Of a stretch of DNA of 64,000 nucleotides, positions 34,307 to 44,158 are shown piece after piece (position 1 is the first letter of the stretch; every line of letters starts with the position of its first letter). Position numbers and translations under genes: made by a program. The notes under the pieces are model-generated. The model was given only the letters and a program-made list of their open reading frames with translations, did no database searches and was not told the origin of the DNA. This stretch comes from Cellulosilyticum sp. I15G10I2 (GTDB taxonomy: Bacteria > Bacillota > Clostridia > Lachnospirales > Cellulosilyticaceae), in the NCBI RefSeq assembly GCF_900095725.1, contig NZ_FMMP01000020.1, positions 1 to 64,000 on the forward strand. The letters run 5' to 3'.

Positions 34307-35404
34307 TTATTGTGAAACTTTTTTTAAAATTATTTTATCAATAAGTTCGCCATAGATTTCATTTATAATACTAAAATCTGTGGCCTCTGTATAATACTTC
34401 TCCAGCGCATCATGTAAAGTCTTAGCTTGGGCTAAATAGTTAATGCCTGTTTGAATACAATCTTTATAACGTGCTTTAATAGCATCTATGTCAGCCTTAT
34501 ATTTTTCATCTGTTCCAGGTGTAATAATTTCGTGGTACATATCTATTATCTCATCACTCATATGTTCAGGATAATATTCATGGGGCGCAGTACTGTCAAA
34601 TAGACATAAATCTAACTCTGGCAGAAGGATCATATCTAAACTGTTAGGGTCAAAGCCACAATGATAAACTTCTGCGTCAAGACCACAACTTTCGGCTTTT
34701 AATAATATTTTTTTTAACATAGTGGATTTCCCAGAACCAGGCCTGCCTTTTATAAAATATCTTTTAGAAAGGTCTTGAGTAATAAGTGGCACAAAATCAA
34801 CGGGTCCCTTTGGCGTAGAAGCACCAAAAAAACGATGGCGTATAACACTCTTCTTAGAATAGCTTATTTCACCTATAATCCTAGCTATAACCAGCTGTGT
34901 CAGTTCATCAGCTTTTTTAAAATCCATATTATCTATATAGATTTTTTCCCATTCATCATGAATTAGAAGAGCTTGTTTAAATTGATCATAAGCCATAGGA
35001 TAACAGGCATTTATTCGTGTCTTTAAGTCAACGAGTTCCGCCTTATCTAGAGCTAACTTATCGCAGTCACAAGCAGCATTAAGATTAATATATTCTTCTA
35101 TAGCACCTGGTGCTTGTGGTTCCATTGGATAAATAGCTGCGCCATCTACAATACCCACCCCAAGTGTACGAATAATAACCCCATCTATAGCACCATTATC
35201 AGAAGGACAATGCAGATACTCAATAGCATAGTCTTTTTTTAACATAGTGTTACCCACTTTTTTCATAAGAGAAGACTTGCCGATACCAGGCCCCCCTTGT
35301 AAAATAAACAACTTATCTAGATCTTTAATATTACTTTCAAAAAGCTTTTGACAGCCTTTTGCAGTATTTGCAGCAGCATAATAGTTTTTAACCTGACCAG
35401 ACAT
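34307..35404 (-). CDS. Tandem P-loop ATPase (PRK06851-like)
   Basis: The 365-residue protein has two nucleotide-binding loops: GGPGIGKSS (residues 37-45) and GRPGSGKST near residue 220. Each is followed by a similar CG or HCPS-type segment (EYLHCPSDNGAIDGV and EVYHCGFDPNSLDMI), so it looks like an internal duplication. Close relatives are conserved in Firmicutes without a known function. TAAGGAGT precedes the ATG. It is divergent from the ethanolamine operon, and no functional link can be seen. Confidence 0.8.
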   Translation of the reverse strand: MSGQVKNYYAAANTAKGCQKLFESNIKDLDKLFILQGGPGIGKSSLMKKVGNTMLKKDYAIEYLHCPSDNGAIDGVIIRTLGVGIVDGAAIYPMEPQAPGAIEEYINLNAACDCDKLALDKAELVDLKTRINACYPMAYDQFKQALLIHDEWEKIYIDNMDFKKADELTQLVIARIIGEISYSKKSVIRHRFFGASTPKGPVDFVPLITQDLSKRYFIKGRPGSGKSTMLKKILLKAESCGLDAEVYHCGFDPNSLDMILLPELDLCLFDSTAPHEYYPEHMSDEIIDMYHEIITPGTDEKYKADIDAIKARYKDCIQTGINYLAQAKTLHDALEKYYTEATDFSIINEIYGELIDKIILKKVSQ

Positions 35405-35657
35405 AAATGTACTCCTTAAGTAATGTTAGGTATAAATATAGTATGTTGATACAACTTTATTTAGTGCTACTGCAATAGGGAAAATTATTGAAATTGATCT
35501 ATGCTGCGGAATAAAACTATATTGTACAGCCAACCTAAACCCATGCCAAGAGAAAGACATCAATTGTTGAATGATAATAGCACTATTTTCTATGCTAGAG
35601 GACTATTATAAGGACAAGGAGAATATACTTTTATAAACAAGCTTGAGGAGGTAAAAA

Positions 35658-36008
35658 ATGGCAGAGGATACAAAAATAAGAACGATTCAAGAATATGTTC
35701 CAGGAAAACAGATTACCCTTATGCATATTATTGCTAAGCCAGACCAAGTCATTTATAAAAAATTAGGACTACCTGATGAATATAATGAAGCCATTGGTAT
35801 ACTTACAATTACCCCTTCAGAAGCAGCCATTATAGCAGGAGATTTATGTACAAAGGCCGCAGGTGTAAAAATTGGCTTTATCGATAGATTCTCAGGGTCT
35901 GTTGTTATTGTAGGAGAAAATTCAAGTGTAGCAGCATCCTTAGAGGCTGTCATGAGTATGTTTAAAGGCAGAATGCATTTTGATACAGTAGAGATCACGA
36001 GGTCCTAA
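35658..36008 (+). CDS. eutS: Ethanolamine microcompartment shell protein EutS
   Basis: The 116-residue protein is a circularly permuted BMC-domain shell hexamer subunit of the EutS/PduU type. It has an N-terminal beta strand segment (RTIQEYVPGKQITLMHIIAKP) and the core AIGILTITPSEAAIIAGDLCTKAA and GFIDRFSGSVVIVGE. It forms part of the protein shell that encloses acetaldehyde. GAGGAGG precedes the ATG. It is the first gene of the operon, and its leader (35405-35657) shows no clear terminator. Confidence 0.94.
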   Translation: MAEDTKIRTIQEYVPGKQITLMHIIAKPDQVIYKKLGLPDEYNEAIGILTITPSEAAIIAGDLCTKAAGVKIGFIDRFSGSVVIVGENSSVAASLEAVMSMFKGRMHFDTVEITRS

Positions 36009-36009
36009 G

Positions 36010-36432
36010 ATGAAAAAGGTGATGCTAATAGGAAAAAGTGGAAGCGGCAAAACCACATTGATACAAGCTATTAAAAATTTACCGCAGCAATATATAAAAA
36101 CACAAACGATCCATTACATAGATGAATTTATTGATATGCCTGGCGAGTATTTAGAAAACAGAAGTTTATATCGGGCCCTTATTGTAACAGCCATACAAGC
36201 AGATATTATTTGTCTGATAGTAGATGCTGCAAGTTGTGATAATTGGTTTCCGGAAGGATTTGCGAGTATGTTTACAAAACCTGTCCTAGGTATAGTAACT
36301 AAGGCTGATCAAAAGAATGCAGATACAAATAGAGCTTTAGAGTACCTTAAACAAGCGGGTGCACAAAAGGTAGTTATTACAAGCTCTTACTACAAACAAG
36401 GAATTAAAGAGATAGCGGCACTGTTAGAGTAG
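36010..36432 (+). CDS. eutP: EutP/PduV-like GTPase-fold protein
   Basis: The 140-residue protein has a P-loop GKSGSGKTTL at residues 8-17, a DMPGEY switch-like motif near residue 45 and TKADQKNAD as the guanine-specificity-like motif. EutP/PduV proteins associate with microcompartments and some are reported as acetate kinases. The start lies one base after the eutS stop, implying translational coupling. Confidence 0.9.
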   Translation: MKKVMLIGKSGSGKTTLIQAIKNLPQQYIKTQTIHYIDEFIDMPGEYLENRSLYRALIVTAIQADIICLIVDAASCDNWFPEGFASMFTKPVLGIVTKADQKNADTNRALEYLKQAGAQKVVITSSYYKQGIKEIAALLE

Positions 36433-36448
36433 GCTTAGGAGGCATAAA

Positions 36449-37879
36449 ATGACTGATTTTATTTTTAGTGTAGGTATTGATATAGGGACATCTACCACTC
36501 AGCTTGTATTTAGCAAATTTAAAATAGAGAATATGGCGAGTGCTTATGCTGTACCACGTATCGCGATTACAGAAAAAGAAATAGTTTATAGCGGTGCTGT
36601 CTATATGACACCGCTTACCTCAGAGACTATAATCGATGAAAAAGCCATAGCCAACATGATTAAACATGAATATAGCCTAGCAGGGTTTAGAACAGAAGAT
36701 ATAACTACTGGTGCAGTGATTATTACAGGAGAAACAGCTAGAAAAGAAAATGCGAAAGCTGTTGTAGAGATTATGAGTGGAATGGCTGGAGATTTTGTCG
36801 TGGCAACAGCAGGAACTGAATTAGAAGGCGTTATAGCAGGTAAAGGGGCGGGGGCAGCCTTATACTCTATGCAAAGACATCAGGCAGTTGCCAATGTAGA
36901 TATAGGCGGCGGTACGACCAACATAGCTGTATTTAAAGAAGGCCAGGCTGTAGACACAGCTTGTTTAGATATAGGGGGAAGGCTCATAAGATTCAAGCCC
37001 CATACAACAGAAATAAGTTATATTGCTCCCAAAGTTCAAAAACTTTGTGCGCAAGAATCCATTCCTCTTAAAATAGGTGAAAAGGCTGATCCTCATGATT
37101 TAAATAAAGTATGTAAGTGCATGGCAGAAACTATCGCTCAAACTTTACACAGTATATGGCATGACCAAGATGCTAGGCATTTTATGATTACAGACCATGG
37201 TTTAAGTCATAGCATGCCTATTAACGCTATTACTTTTTCGGGTGGTGTTGGGTATTGTTTTTATCACCAGACAGACGACAATGAAAGGTTTAATGACATA
37301 GGGGTACTGCTGTCTCAAGTCTTAAGAGAGGTGTTTTCAAACAGTACCTATCAAATATTAGAGCCAATAGAGACGATTCGTGCTACCGTTATTGGAGCTG
37401 GTATGTATTCTACTGAGATTTCAGGAAGTACCATCACTTATTCAAAAGATATTTTTCCAATCAAAATGATCCCTATTGTTAAGCTAAATCCAGAAGATGA
37501 AAAGTTATCCTGCATACTTTTTAAAAAAGCGGTAAAAAAAATGCTTAGTTGGTACGGTGCCGAAGAGGGAGAGCATTTGGCTGCTCTTGCTATTAAGGGT
37601 ATACATAATATTACTTTTGATGAGGTACAGCAATATGCAGATAAAATAACACAGGCGATGGAGGGAATTATCGACTCCAAGCAGCCACTTATTATTATTA
37701 TTGAGCAAGATATGGCCAAGGTCTTAGGTCAAGCACTGCAAGTAAGGCTTGGAAAAGAAAAAGATATTGTCTGTATTGATGCTATAGATGTATCGGGAGG
37801 AGACTACATAGATATAGGGATGCCTGTTATGAATGGCAGAGTACTTCCGGTTGTTGTTAAAACACTTATCTTTAGCTAA
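36449..37879 (+). CDS. eutA: Ethanolamine ammonia-lyase reactivating factor EutA
   Basis: The 476-residue actin-fold ATPase has the phosphate-binding motif GIDIGTSTTQLVFSKF and a second VDIGGGTTNIAVF near residue 150. It releases inactivated cobalamin from ethanolamine ammonia-lyase in an ATP-dependent way. It directly precedes the lyase genes, as in many Firmicute eut operons. Confidence 0.94.
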   Translation: MTDFIFSVGIDIGTSTTQLVFSKFKIENMASAYAVPRIAITEKEIVYSGAVYMTPLTSETIIDEKAIANMIKHEYSLAGFRTEDITTGAVIITGETARKENAKAVVEIMSGMAGDFVVATAGTELEGVIAGKGAGAALYSMQRHQAVANVDIGGGTTNIAVFKEGQAVDTACLDIGGRLIRFKPHTTEISYIAPKVQKLCAQESIPLKIGEKADPHDLNKVCKCMAETIAQTLHSIWHDQDARHFMITDHGLSHSMPINAITFSGGVGYCFYHQTDDNERFNDIGVLLSQVLREVFSNSTYQILEPIETIRATVIGAGMYSTEISGSTITYSKDIFPIKMIPIVKLNPEDEKLSCILFKKAVKKMLSWYGAEEGEHLAALAIKGIHNITFDEVQQYADKITQAMEGIIDSKQPLIIIIEQDMAKVLGQALQVRLGKEKDIVCIDAIDVSGGDYIDIGMPVMNGRVLPVVVKTLIFS

Positions 37880-37937
37880 AGAAAAAAGAATGCAATGCAT
37901 AATAATCATTAATTTTAAGAATGGGGGAGTGAAACAG

Positions 37938-39305
37938 ATGCGGCTTAAGAGTAGACTTTTTGGTAAGTGTTATGAATTTGCATCTATCACCGAGGTGTTG
38001 GCAAAGGCAAATGAAGAAAAATCAGGGGACCGGTTAGCTGGGGTAGCAGCGCAGTCAACAACTGAGAGAGTAGCAGCAAAAGAAGTGTTGGCTCATTTAA
38101 CAATTGGAGACCTTAGAAATAATCCTGTTGTACCTTATGAGCATGACGAAGTGACAAGAGTGATTCAAGATCAAGTTAACGAGAAAATATACAGTGAAAT
38201 CAAAAACATGACTATTGCAGATTTAAGAGAATTTATTCTGGATGACCAAACAACCTCTAATCAAATTACAAGAATAACTAGAGGCCTTACCTCAGAAGTT
38301 GTTGCAGGTGTAGCAAAACTCATGAGTAATTTAGATTTAATTTACGGGGCTTCAAAGATTAGAATAGAAGCTGAGTGTAACACAAGAATAGGGCGAGTTG
38401 GTACATTATCAGCAAGACTTCAGCCCAATCATACAACGGACGACTTAGATGGGGTGCTGCTTTCTGTTATGGAGGGACTTACTTATGGGGTTGGTGATGC
38501 AGTTATAGGTCTTAATCCTGTAGATGATACACCTGCAAATGTAGGACGTATTTTAAAAATGTTTTATGAATTTAAAGAAAAATGGCACATTCCTACGCAG
38601 TGCTGTGTACTTGGACATGTAACAACACAAATGGAAGCTATAAGAGCCGGCGCACCATCAGACCTTTGTTTTCAAAGTATAGCAGGTTCTCAGAAGGGTA
38701 ATGAAGCTTTTGGGGTAACGGTTAAAATGTTAGATGAAGCAAAGGATCTTTTATTAAGAGAAGGGACTGGTATAGGTCCTAATGTTATGTATTTCGAAAC
38801 AGGGCAAGGTTCGGAGTTGTCCAGTGAAGCACATTTTGGAGCAGACCAAGTCGTAATGGAAGCGAGATGTTATGGACTTGCAAAACGCTATAATCCTTTT
38901 CTTGTTAATACTGTAGTAGGTTTTATTGGACCGGAATACCTTTATGATTCTAAACAGGTTATAAGAGCAGGCCTTGAAGATCATTTTATGGGAAAATTAA
39001 CGGGTATTTCAATGGGATGTGATGCTTGCTATACCAATCATATGAAAGCTGATCAAAATGATATTGAGAATCTAGCTGTTTTACTTTCAACAGCAGGATG
39101 CAACTATTTTATGGGAGTTCCTTGCGGGGATGATATTATGCTTAACTACCAATGCACAGGGTTCCATGAAACACCTACACTTAGACAGCTTTTAGGCTTA
39201 CGTCCTATTCCAGAATTTGAAGCATGGTGTATTGAGATGGGCTTTTTATTACCAAATGGAAAGCTTGGACCAAGGGCTGGGGATGCCTCTGTATTTATGA
39301 AGTAA
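37938..39305 (+). CDS. eutB: Ethanolamine ammonia-lyase large subunit
   Basis: The catalytic subunit of about 455 residues splits ethanolamine into acetaldehyde and ammonia using adenosylcobalamin. It shows LFGKCYEFASITEVLAKANE, EKSGDRLAGVAAQS, LQPNHTTDDLDGV and GMDA-type C-terminal regions such as GISMGCDACYTNHMKADQN. The ATG at 37938 with GGGGGAG upstream fits the family N-terminus. An in-frame ATG at 37833 inside eutA would add 35 unrelated residues. Confidence 0.96.
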   Translation: MRLKSRLFGKCYEFASITEVLAKANEEKSGDRLAGVAAQSTTERVAAKEVLAHLTIGDLRNNPVVPYEHDEVTRVIQDQVNEKIYSEIKNMTIADLREFILDDQTTSNQITRITRGLTSEVVAGVAKLMSNLDLIYGASKIRIEAECNTRIGRVGTLSARLQPNHTTDDLDGVLLSVMEGLTYGVGDAVIGLNPVDDTPANVGRILKMFYEFKEKWHIPTQCCVLGHVTTQMEAIRAGAPSDLCFQSIAGSQKGNEAFGVTVKMLDEAKDLLLREGTGIGPNVMYFETGQGSELSSEAHFGADQVVMEARCYGLAKRYNPFLVNTVVGFIGPEYLYDSKQVIRAGLEDHFMGKLTGISMGCDACYTNHMKADQNDIENLAVLLSTAGCNYFMGVPCGDDIMLNYQCTGFHETPTLRQLLGLRPIPEFEAWCIEMGFLLPNGKLGPRAGDASVFMK

Positions 39306-39352
39306 TTAAATAGCAGGTTAAAATAAAAGAATTAAAGAATGGGGGAAAGTCA

Positions 39353-40240
39353 ATGGCACTCTCAGAGGACAAATTAAAGGAAATTGTTGCTCGGATTGTA
39401 GGTGAGATGATAGAAAAAAATCAAGCAGAAAACAGTAATGTATGTCCTAGTATAGAAGTAACAGACAAACTGGAGGAAGAAGATATTCCAGATATTACTG
39501 AGGTTAATCTAAAGACATATCTTGCAGTACCTGAAGCTGAAAATAAAGAGGAATACCTTAGACTTAAAGCTAAGACATCAGCAAGACTAGGTGTGTATAG
39601 AGCTGGTACTAGATATAAAACAGAAACAATGCTCCGTTTTAGAGCAGACCATGCCGTAGCAATGGATGCAGTTTTTACAGATGTCCCGGAAGAAGTTATA
39701 AAGTCCAATGGATTATTTGAAGTACAAACAATGTGCGAAAGCCGGGATCAATACCTTACAAGACCAGATCTTGGCCGAAAATTTGACGAAGAAAATTTGA
39801 AGCTTATTAAGTCGCAGTGTAAAAAGAGCCCAAAGGTACAAATCTATGCTTCAGATGGACTTTCAAGTACAGCACTAATAGCCAATTTAAAAACTGTGAT
39901 GCCTTCTATTATGCAAGGGCTTAAGACATATGGCTATGACGTAGGAACACCTTTTTTTGTAAAATACGGAAGAGTAGGTGCGATGGATGTTATTACAGAA
40001 GCACTCGATGCAGAGGTAACAGTTGTCTTAATAGGAGAAAGACCAGGTCTTGCCACCGGAGAATCAATGAGCGCTTATATGACTTATAAAGGGCAGGTAG
40101 GTATGTCAGAGTCAGGCAGAACTGTTGTTTCCAATATTCATTCAGGTGGAACGCCAGCAGCTGAAGCGGGAGCTCATATTGCAGATATTATTCATGAGAT
40201 GATTAAACAGAAGGCATCTGGCTTAGATTTAAAAATTTAG
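39353..40240 (+). CDS. eutC: Ethanolamine ammonia-lyase small subunit
   Basis: The 295-residue cobalamin-binding partner of EutB has ARLGVYRAGTRYKTETMLRFRADHAVAMDAV, VQIYASDGLSSTALIANL and IGERPGLATGESMSAYM, all typical. The N-terminal helix (residues 1-20, amphipathic, followed by an acidic linker) is the usual encapsulation-type extension that targets the enzyme to the shell. GGGGGAAAG precedes the ATG. Confidence 0.96.
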   Translation: MALSEDKLKEIVARIVGEMIEKNQAENSNVCPSIEVTDKLEEEDIPDITEVNLKTYLAVPEAENKEEYLRLKAKTSARLGVYRAGTRYKTETMLRFRADHAVAMDAVFTDVPEEVIKSNGLFEVQTMCESRDQYLTRPDLGRKFDEENLKLIKSQCKKSPKVQIYASDGLSSTALIANLKTVMPSIMQGLKTYGYDVGTPFFVKYGRVGAMDVITEALDAEVTVVLIGERPGLATGESMSAYMTYKGQVGMSESGRTVVSNIHSGGTPAAEAGAHIADIIHEMIKQKASGLDLKI

Positions 40241-40264
40241 AGAGAATTAAAGGGGGTAAATCGC

Positions 40265-40918
40265 GTGAAACATGATCAAGTAAGAGGAAGCGTATTAGCA
40301 GTAAAAGTTATACCCAATGTGAGTGCATCACTTGCAGAAGAATGGAAACTGCCAGAGGGGCATAGAAGCATAGGCTTTTTAACAACAGATAGTGATGATG
40401 TAGGTTACACTGCGCTGGATGAAGCAACTAAAAAAGCAGATGTAAAAGTAGTTCTTGCAAAATCTTTTTATGCTGGGGCTGCAAATGCAAGTCAAAAATT
40501 TTCCGGAGAGTTTATTGGCATGTTATCAGGCTCTAATCCGGCTGAAGTAAAAAGCGGTCTTAATGCAGCTATTGAATTTATTAATAATGACGCTTGTTTT
40601 TATAGTGCTAATGATGATGATTCTGTTGTTTATTATGCACAGTGTATATCCCGTACAGGGTCTTATTTATCAGAAGCAGCAGGAATACCAGAAGGCCAGC
40701 CTATTGCTTATCTTATTGCACCGCCCCTAGAAGCGACTTATGCATTAGATGCAGCTCTTAAAGCTGCCGATGTTAAGTTAGTTAAATACTTTGAACCACC
40801 ATCAGAAACAAACTTCTCGGGCGGATTTATGACAGGGTCACAGTCAGCTTGTAAAGCAGCTTGTGAAGCATTTGCTGATGCAGTTATTTACTGCGCAGAA
40901 AATGCGACGAAGTTCTAA
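40265..40918 (+). CDS. eutL: Ethanolamine microcompartment shell protein EutL
   Basis: The 217-residue protein is a tandem, permuted BMC-domain trimeric shell protein with a gated central pore. It shows RGSVLAVKVIPNVSASLAE, HRSIGFLTTDSDDVGYTALDEATK and the second-domain TNFSGGFMTGSQSACKAACEAF. It starts at a GTG with GGGGG upstream. Confidence 0.94.
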   Translation: MKHDQVRGSVLAVKVIPNVSASLAEEWKLPEGHRSIGFLTTDSDDVGYTALDEATKKADVKVVLAKSFYAGAANASQKFSGEFIGMLSGSNPAEVKSGLNAAIEFINNDACFYSANDDDSVVYYAQCISRTGSYLSEAAGIPEGQPIAYLIAPPLEATYALDAALKAADVKLVKYFEPPSETNFSGGFMTGSQSACKAACEAFADAVIYCAENATKF

Positions 40919-40973
40919 GTTAACTAAAAGATAGTCATCAAATACATAAGCTAGGCTGGAAAGGGTGTAAATT

Positions 40974-42413
40974 ATGCTCTATGATCAAGACTTGTTATCG
41001 ATACAAGAAGTACGCCAGATGATAAAAAAAGCTAAAGTAGCTGCCAAGAAGATGAGTCAGTTTTCACAGATGCAAATAGATACCATAGTAGAACAAATGG
41101 TAAAAGCCGCGGTGGCCCATGCTGAGGAACTTGCCAAACTCGCAGTAGAAGAAACAGGCTTTGGTGTTTATAAAGATAAAGTTACCAAGAATTACTTTGC
41201 TTCAAAAATTCTTCATGACTATATTAAGGATATGAAGACTGTAGGTGTTATACATGAAGATAAAGAGAAAAAGCTTTTAGAAATCGCTGTGCCAGTAGGT
41301 GTAGTTGCTGGACTTATTCCATCAACTAATCCCACCTCCACTGCCATCTATAAGTGCATAATTGCTATGAAATCGGCTAACAGCATTATTCTTAGCCCTC
41401 ATCCATCAGCAAGAGGCGTTATCTCAAAAACCTGTGAGATATTAACTCGGGCGGCAAAAGAAGCAGGAGCACCGGATGATGTGTTTCAGTGCATGAGCAT
41501 GCCAACGCTGCAAGGAACGCGTGAACTTATGAAAAACGTAGATCTTATTCTTGCAACAGGAGGAAAGGACATGGTGAAAGCAGCCTATTCATCAGGGGTA
41601 CCAGCTCTAGGTGTAGGTCCAGGAAATGTACCTGCCTTTATTGAAAAAAGCGCAGACATTAAAAAAGCTGTAGAGAGAATACTCGTAAGTAAAACCTTTG
41701 ATAATGGGGTTATCTGCGCCTCAGAACAGGCGGTTGTAACAGAAGACTGTATTAAGGATACCGTAAGGACTGAACTTATTGCACAAGGAGCCTATTTTTT
41801 AGATGAAGAAGAAGCACAAAAAGTAGGTAAAGTGATTATGAAGACTGGTGGTAAGCTTAATGCAGCTATTGTAGGAAAAAGTGCCAATGCCATCGCTAAG
41901 ATCGCGGGGCTTAGCTTAAGCCAAGAGGTGAGAGTACTTATTTATGAGGAAAAAGGGGTAGGAATAAACTATCCATTTTCTATTGAAAAACTTTCCCCAG
42001 TTTTAGCTTTCTATGTAGAGAAAGACTGGGTATCAGCCTGTGAGAGATGCATAGAGATCCTTGAGTTTGGGGGGATTGGCCATAGTTTGGTTATTCACTC
42101 ACAAGATGAAAGTATTATCCGGGAGTTTGCACTGAAAAAACCAGCTTCCAGAATATTAGTAAACACACCAAGTACCCATGGCGCCATTGGAGCAACTACC
42201 CATTTAGCACCGGCATTAACACTTGGCTGCGGGGCCATAGGGGGGTCAGCAACAAGTGATAATGTGACGCCGCTTCATCTTATTAATATTAAACATACAG
42301 CTTATGGTGTAAAAGAGGCCTATGAGGTAGAGGGTATACCTAAAAAGTCAGAGGAAATAGATCTAGAGGCATTAACGGAGAAAGTCATGGAAATTTTAAA
42401 AAATTTAAAATAA
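40974..42413 (+). CDS. eutE: Acetaldehyde dehydrogenase, CoA-acylating (EutE)
   Basis: The 479-residue aldehyde dehydrogenase-fold enzyme converts acetaldehyde and CoA to acetyl-CoA. It has the coenzyme-binding region VPVGVVAGLIPSTNPTSTAIYKC and the catalytic cysteine in FDNGVICASEQAVV. CGAIGGSATSDNV lies near the C-terminus. An N-terminal amphipathic helix (about residues 7-25) probably targets it to the microcompartment lumen. Confidence 0.94.
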   Translation: MLYDQDLLSIQEVRQMIKKAKVAAKKMSQFSQMQIDTIVEQMVKAAVAHAEELAKLAVEETGFGVYKDKVTKNYFASKILHDYIKDMKTVGVIHEDKEKKLLEIAVPVGVVAGLIPSTNPTSTAIYKCIIAMKSANSIILSPHPSARGVISKTCEILTRAAKEAGAPDDVFQCMSMPTLQGTRELMKNVDLILATGGKDMVKAAYSSGVPALGVGPGNVPAFIEKSADIKKAVERILVSKTFDNGVICASEQAVVTEDCIKDTVRTELIAQGAYFLDEEEAQKVGKVIMKTGGKLNAAIVGKSANAIAKIAGLSLSQEVRVLIYEEKGVGINYPFSIEKLSPVLAFYVEKDWVSACERCIEILEFGGIGHSLVIHSQDESIIREFALKKPASRILVNTPSTHGAIGATTHLAPALTLGCGAIGGSATSDNVTPLHLINIKHTAYGVKEAYEVEGIPKKSEEIDLEALTEKVMEILKNLK

Positions 42414-42431
42414 AAACAGGGGGAATTGATA

Positions 42432-42722
42432 ATGAGTAATCAACAAGCATTAGGAATGATTGAAACAAAAGGCTTAGTAGGTGCAATTGAAGCCGCAGAT
42501 GCAATGGTTAAAGCAGCAAACGTGACGCTTATTGGTAAAGAACACGTAGGGGGCGGACTTGTAACTGTTTTTGTAAGAGGCGATGTAGGCGCTGTTAAAG
42601 CAGCTACGGATGCAGGGGCAGCAGCGGCAGACCGCGTAGGCGAACTGAAATCGGTTCATGTTATTCCAAGACCTCATAATGAAGTAGAGTTTATATTGCC
42701 TGTTTTAGATGGTGCGAAATAA
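42432..42722 (+). CDS. eutM: Hexameric shell protein EutM (BMC-H)
   Basis: The 96-residue canonical BMC domain has [26 protein letters not shown], the pore region [27 protein letters not shown] and the C-terminal [14 protein letters not shown]. It is a major facet protein. The ATG at 42432 has GGGGGAA upstream. An in-frame TTG at 42426 is less likely. Confidence 0.95.
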   Translation: MSNQQALGMIETKGLVGAIEAADAMVKAANVTLIGKEHVGGGLVTVFVRGDVGAVKAATDAGAAAADRVGELKSVHVIPRPHNEVEFILPVLDGAK

Positions 42723-42760
42723 AGGTTATGTGAAAATAAACAAGGAGAGGAGATGGTATA

Positions 42761-43522
42761 GTGAGGGTAATTACTGAGATATCTTTAAGAGATGAATTAA
42801 AAGGGAAAGTACCTGAGGTATACTATGTACCAGCTCAGAAAATATTGTCTCCTGCAGCAAAGGAATATCTAAGTCAAAAGAAAATTAAAGTTGTTTATAA
42901 AGATAAAGAAGAAGTGCCGCGCATAGAAGAACAAAATAAGGCAGTGCAAAAAGAAATGTCCAGAAAAACTTATGAGGATTATGAGACGGGGGCTGTTTAT
43001 AATGAAAAGCCAGAAGCTATGACACAGATTGCAGATAATAAGCTGGTGACTAAAAACCATCCACGCATAGTTTTTAGAGGAAAGATGGATAGTTTGCAGG
43101 CACTTATTATAGTGACACAGGCAGAAATTTATAGTAAGGATAGTTTAAGTCCGATATTAAATGATTTGGATGAGGTGCTTAGTGTCAGTCGGAGTATTCT
43201 AAGAGCGGAAGTATTAGAAGAACAGCTTCCCGATGTGAGGGTGCTTGGGCTTACAGCAAATGAGATAAGGGATAGATCTCATTATCCAGAAAATTTTTTT
43301 CAGATTAAACAAATGACCTTGCCCCATTATAAGATGGGACTTATTTATACGAGACTGAATCAAATAAGAACTATGATAAGGGAAGCTGAGTTATTAGCCA
43401 TTTGGGCAATTGATATGAAAAGAGATAGTTGGGGGCCGAGTATTGTACTTACGTTAAACAGACTCTCAAGTGTTATGCATATTATGATGTGTATGGTTTT
43501 AGCGAATCATTACAATAAGTAG
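42761..43522 (+). CDS. eutT: EutT-like cobalamin adenosyltransferase
   Basis: The 253-residue protein supplies adenosylcobalamin for the lyase. It has an N-terminal module (VITEISLRDELKG to ILSPAAKEYLSQKKIKVVY) and then a helical adenosyltransferase domain with HPRIVFRGKMDSLQALIIVTQ. The HxCC-type metal site described in enteric EutT is not apparent, as in many Firmicute members. GTG start at 42761 with GGAGAGGAG upstream. Confidence 0.88.
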   Translation: MRVITEISLRDELKGKVPEVYYVPAQKILSPAAKEYLSQKKIKVVYKDKEEVPRIEEQNKAVQKEMSRKTYEDYETGAVYNEKPEAMTQIADNKLVTKNHPRIVFRGKMDSLQALIIVTQAEIYSKDSLSPILNDLDEVLSVSRSILRAEVLEEQLPDVRVLGLTANEIRDRSHYPENFFQIKQMTLPHYKMGLIYTRLNQIRTMIREAELLAIWAIDMKRDSWGPSIVLTLNRLSSVMHIMMCMVLANHYNK

Positions 43523-43529
43523 GTGGACG

Positions 43530-44147
43530 ATGAATATCCAAGAAGTTGCAGGTTATGTAAAAGAGGCATTAACAGCAGAAAGATTGGTGCAAATAGAAAT
43601 CTCAGCCAGGCATATCCATTTAAGTCAGAAGGATGTGGAAAAACTGTTTGGCCAAGATTATCAGCTTCAGGCGGTAAAGCCACTTTCCCAGCCTGGTCAA
43701 TATTTATGTAAGGAGCGCGTAAGTATTGTATCACAAAAGGGGAGATTTGAAAAAGTAGCTGTACTAGGACCTATAAGAGATAAAACGCAAATAGAAATTT
43801 CAAAAACAGATACCTTTGTATTGGGGATCAATCCCCCCATAAGAGAGTCTGGAGATCTAAGCGGTACGCCGGGGATACAGATAATAGGCCCTTGTGGTAC
43901 AACCGAAATATCAGAAGGTGTGATTATTGCTAAGAGGCATATACATATCACGCCTAAAGAAGCAAAACAACTATTACTTGATGATAAGCAGTGTGTCTGG
44001 GTGGAGTTGCTGTCTAAAAGACCTGTTGTTTTCAAAGATGTAGTTGTAAGAATAAGTGAAAACTACTCATTTAGAATGCACATAGATGCAGATGAAGCCA
44101 ATGCGGGGGACGTAGGGAGCTTTACATTGGGAAAAATAATAGGATAA
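43530..44147 (+). CDS. pduL: Phosphate acyltransferase, PduL type (EutD function)
   Basis: The 205-residue enzyme turns acetyl-CoA into acetyl-phosphate inside the microcompartment. Zinc-binding motifs SARHIHLSQKDVE and AKRHIHITPKEA are both present, with QPGQYLCKERVSIVS between. The N-terminal helix (residues 1-16) resembles an encapsulation peptide. It replaces the unrelated EutD phosphotransacetylase of enteric operons. Confidence 0.94.
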   Translation: MNIQEVAGYVKEALTAERLVQIEISARHIHLSQKDVEKLFGQDYQLQAVKPLSQPGQYLCKERVSIVSQKGRFEKVAVLGPIRDKTQIEISKTDTFVLGINPPIRESGDLSGTPGIQIIGPCGTTEISEGVIIAKRHIHITPKEAKQLLLDDKQCVWVELLSKRPVVFKDVVVRISENYSFRMHIDADEANAGDVGSFTLGKIIG

Positions 44148-44158
44148 GGGGCTAAATT

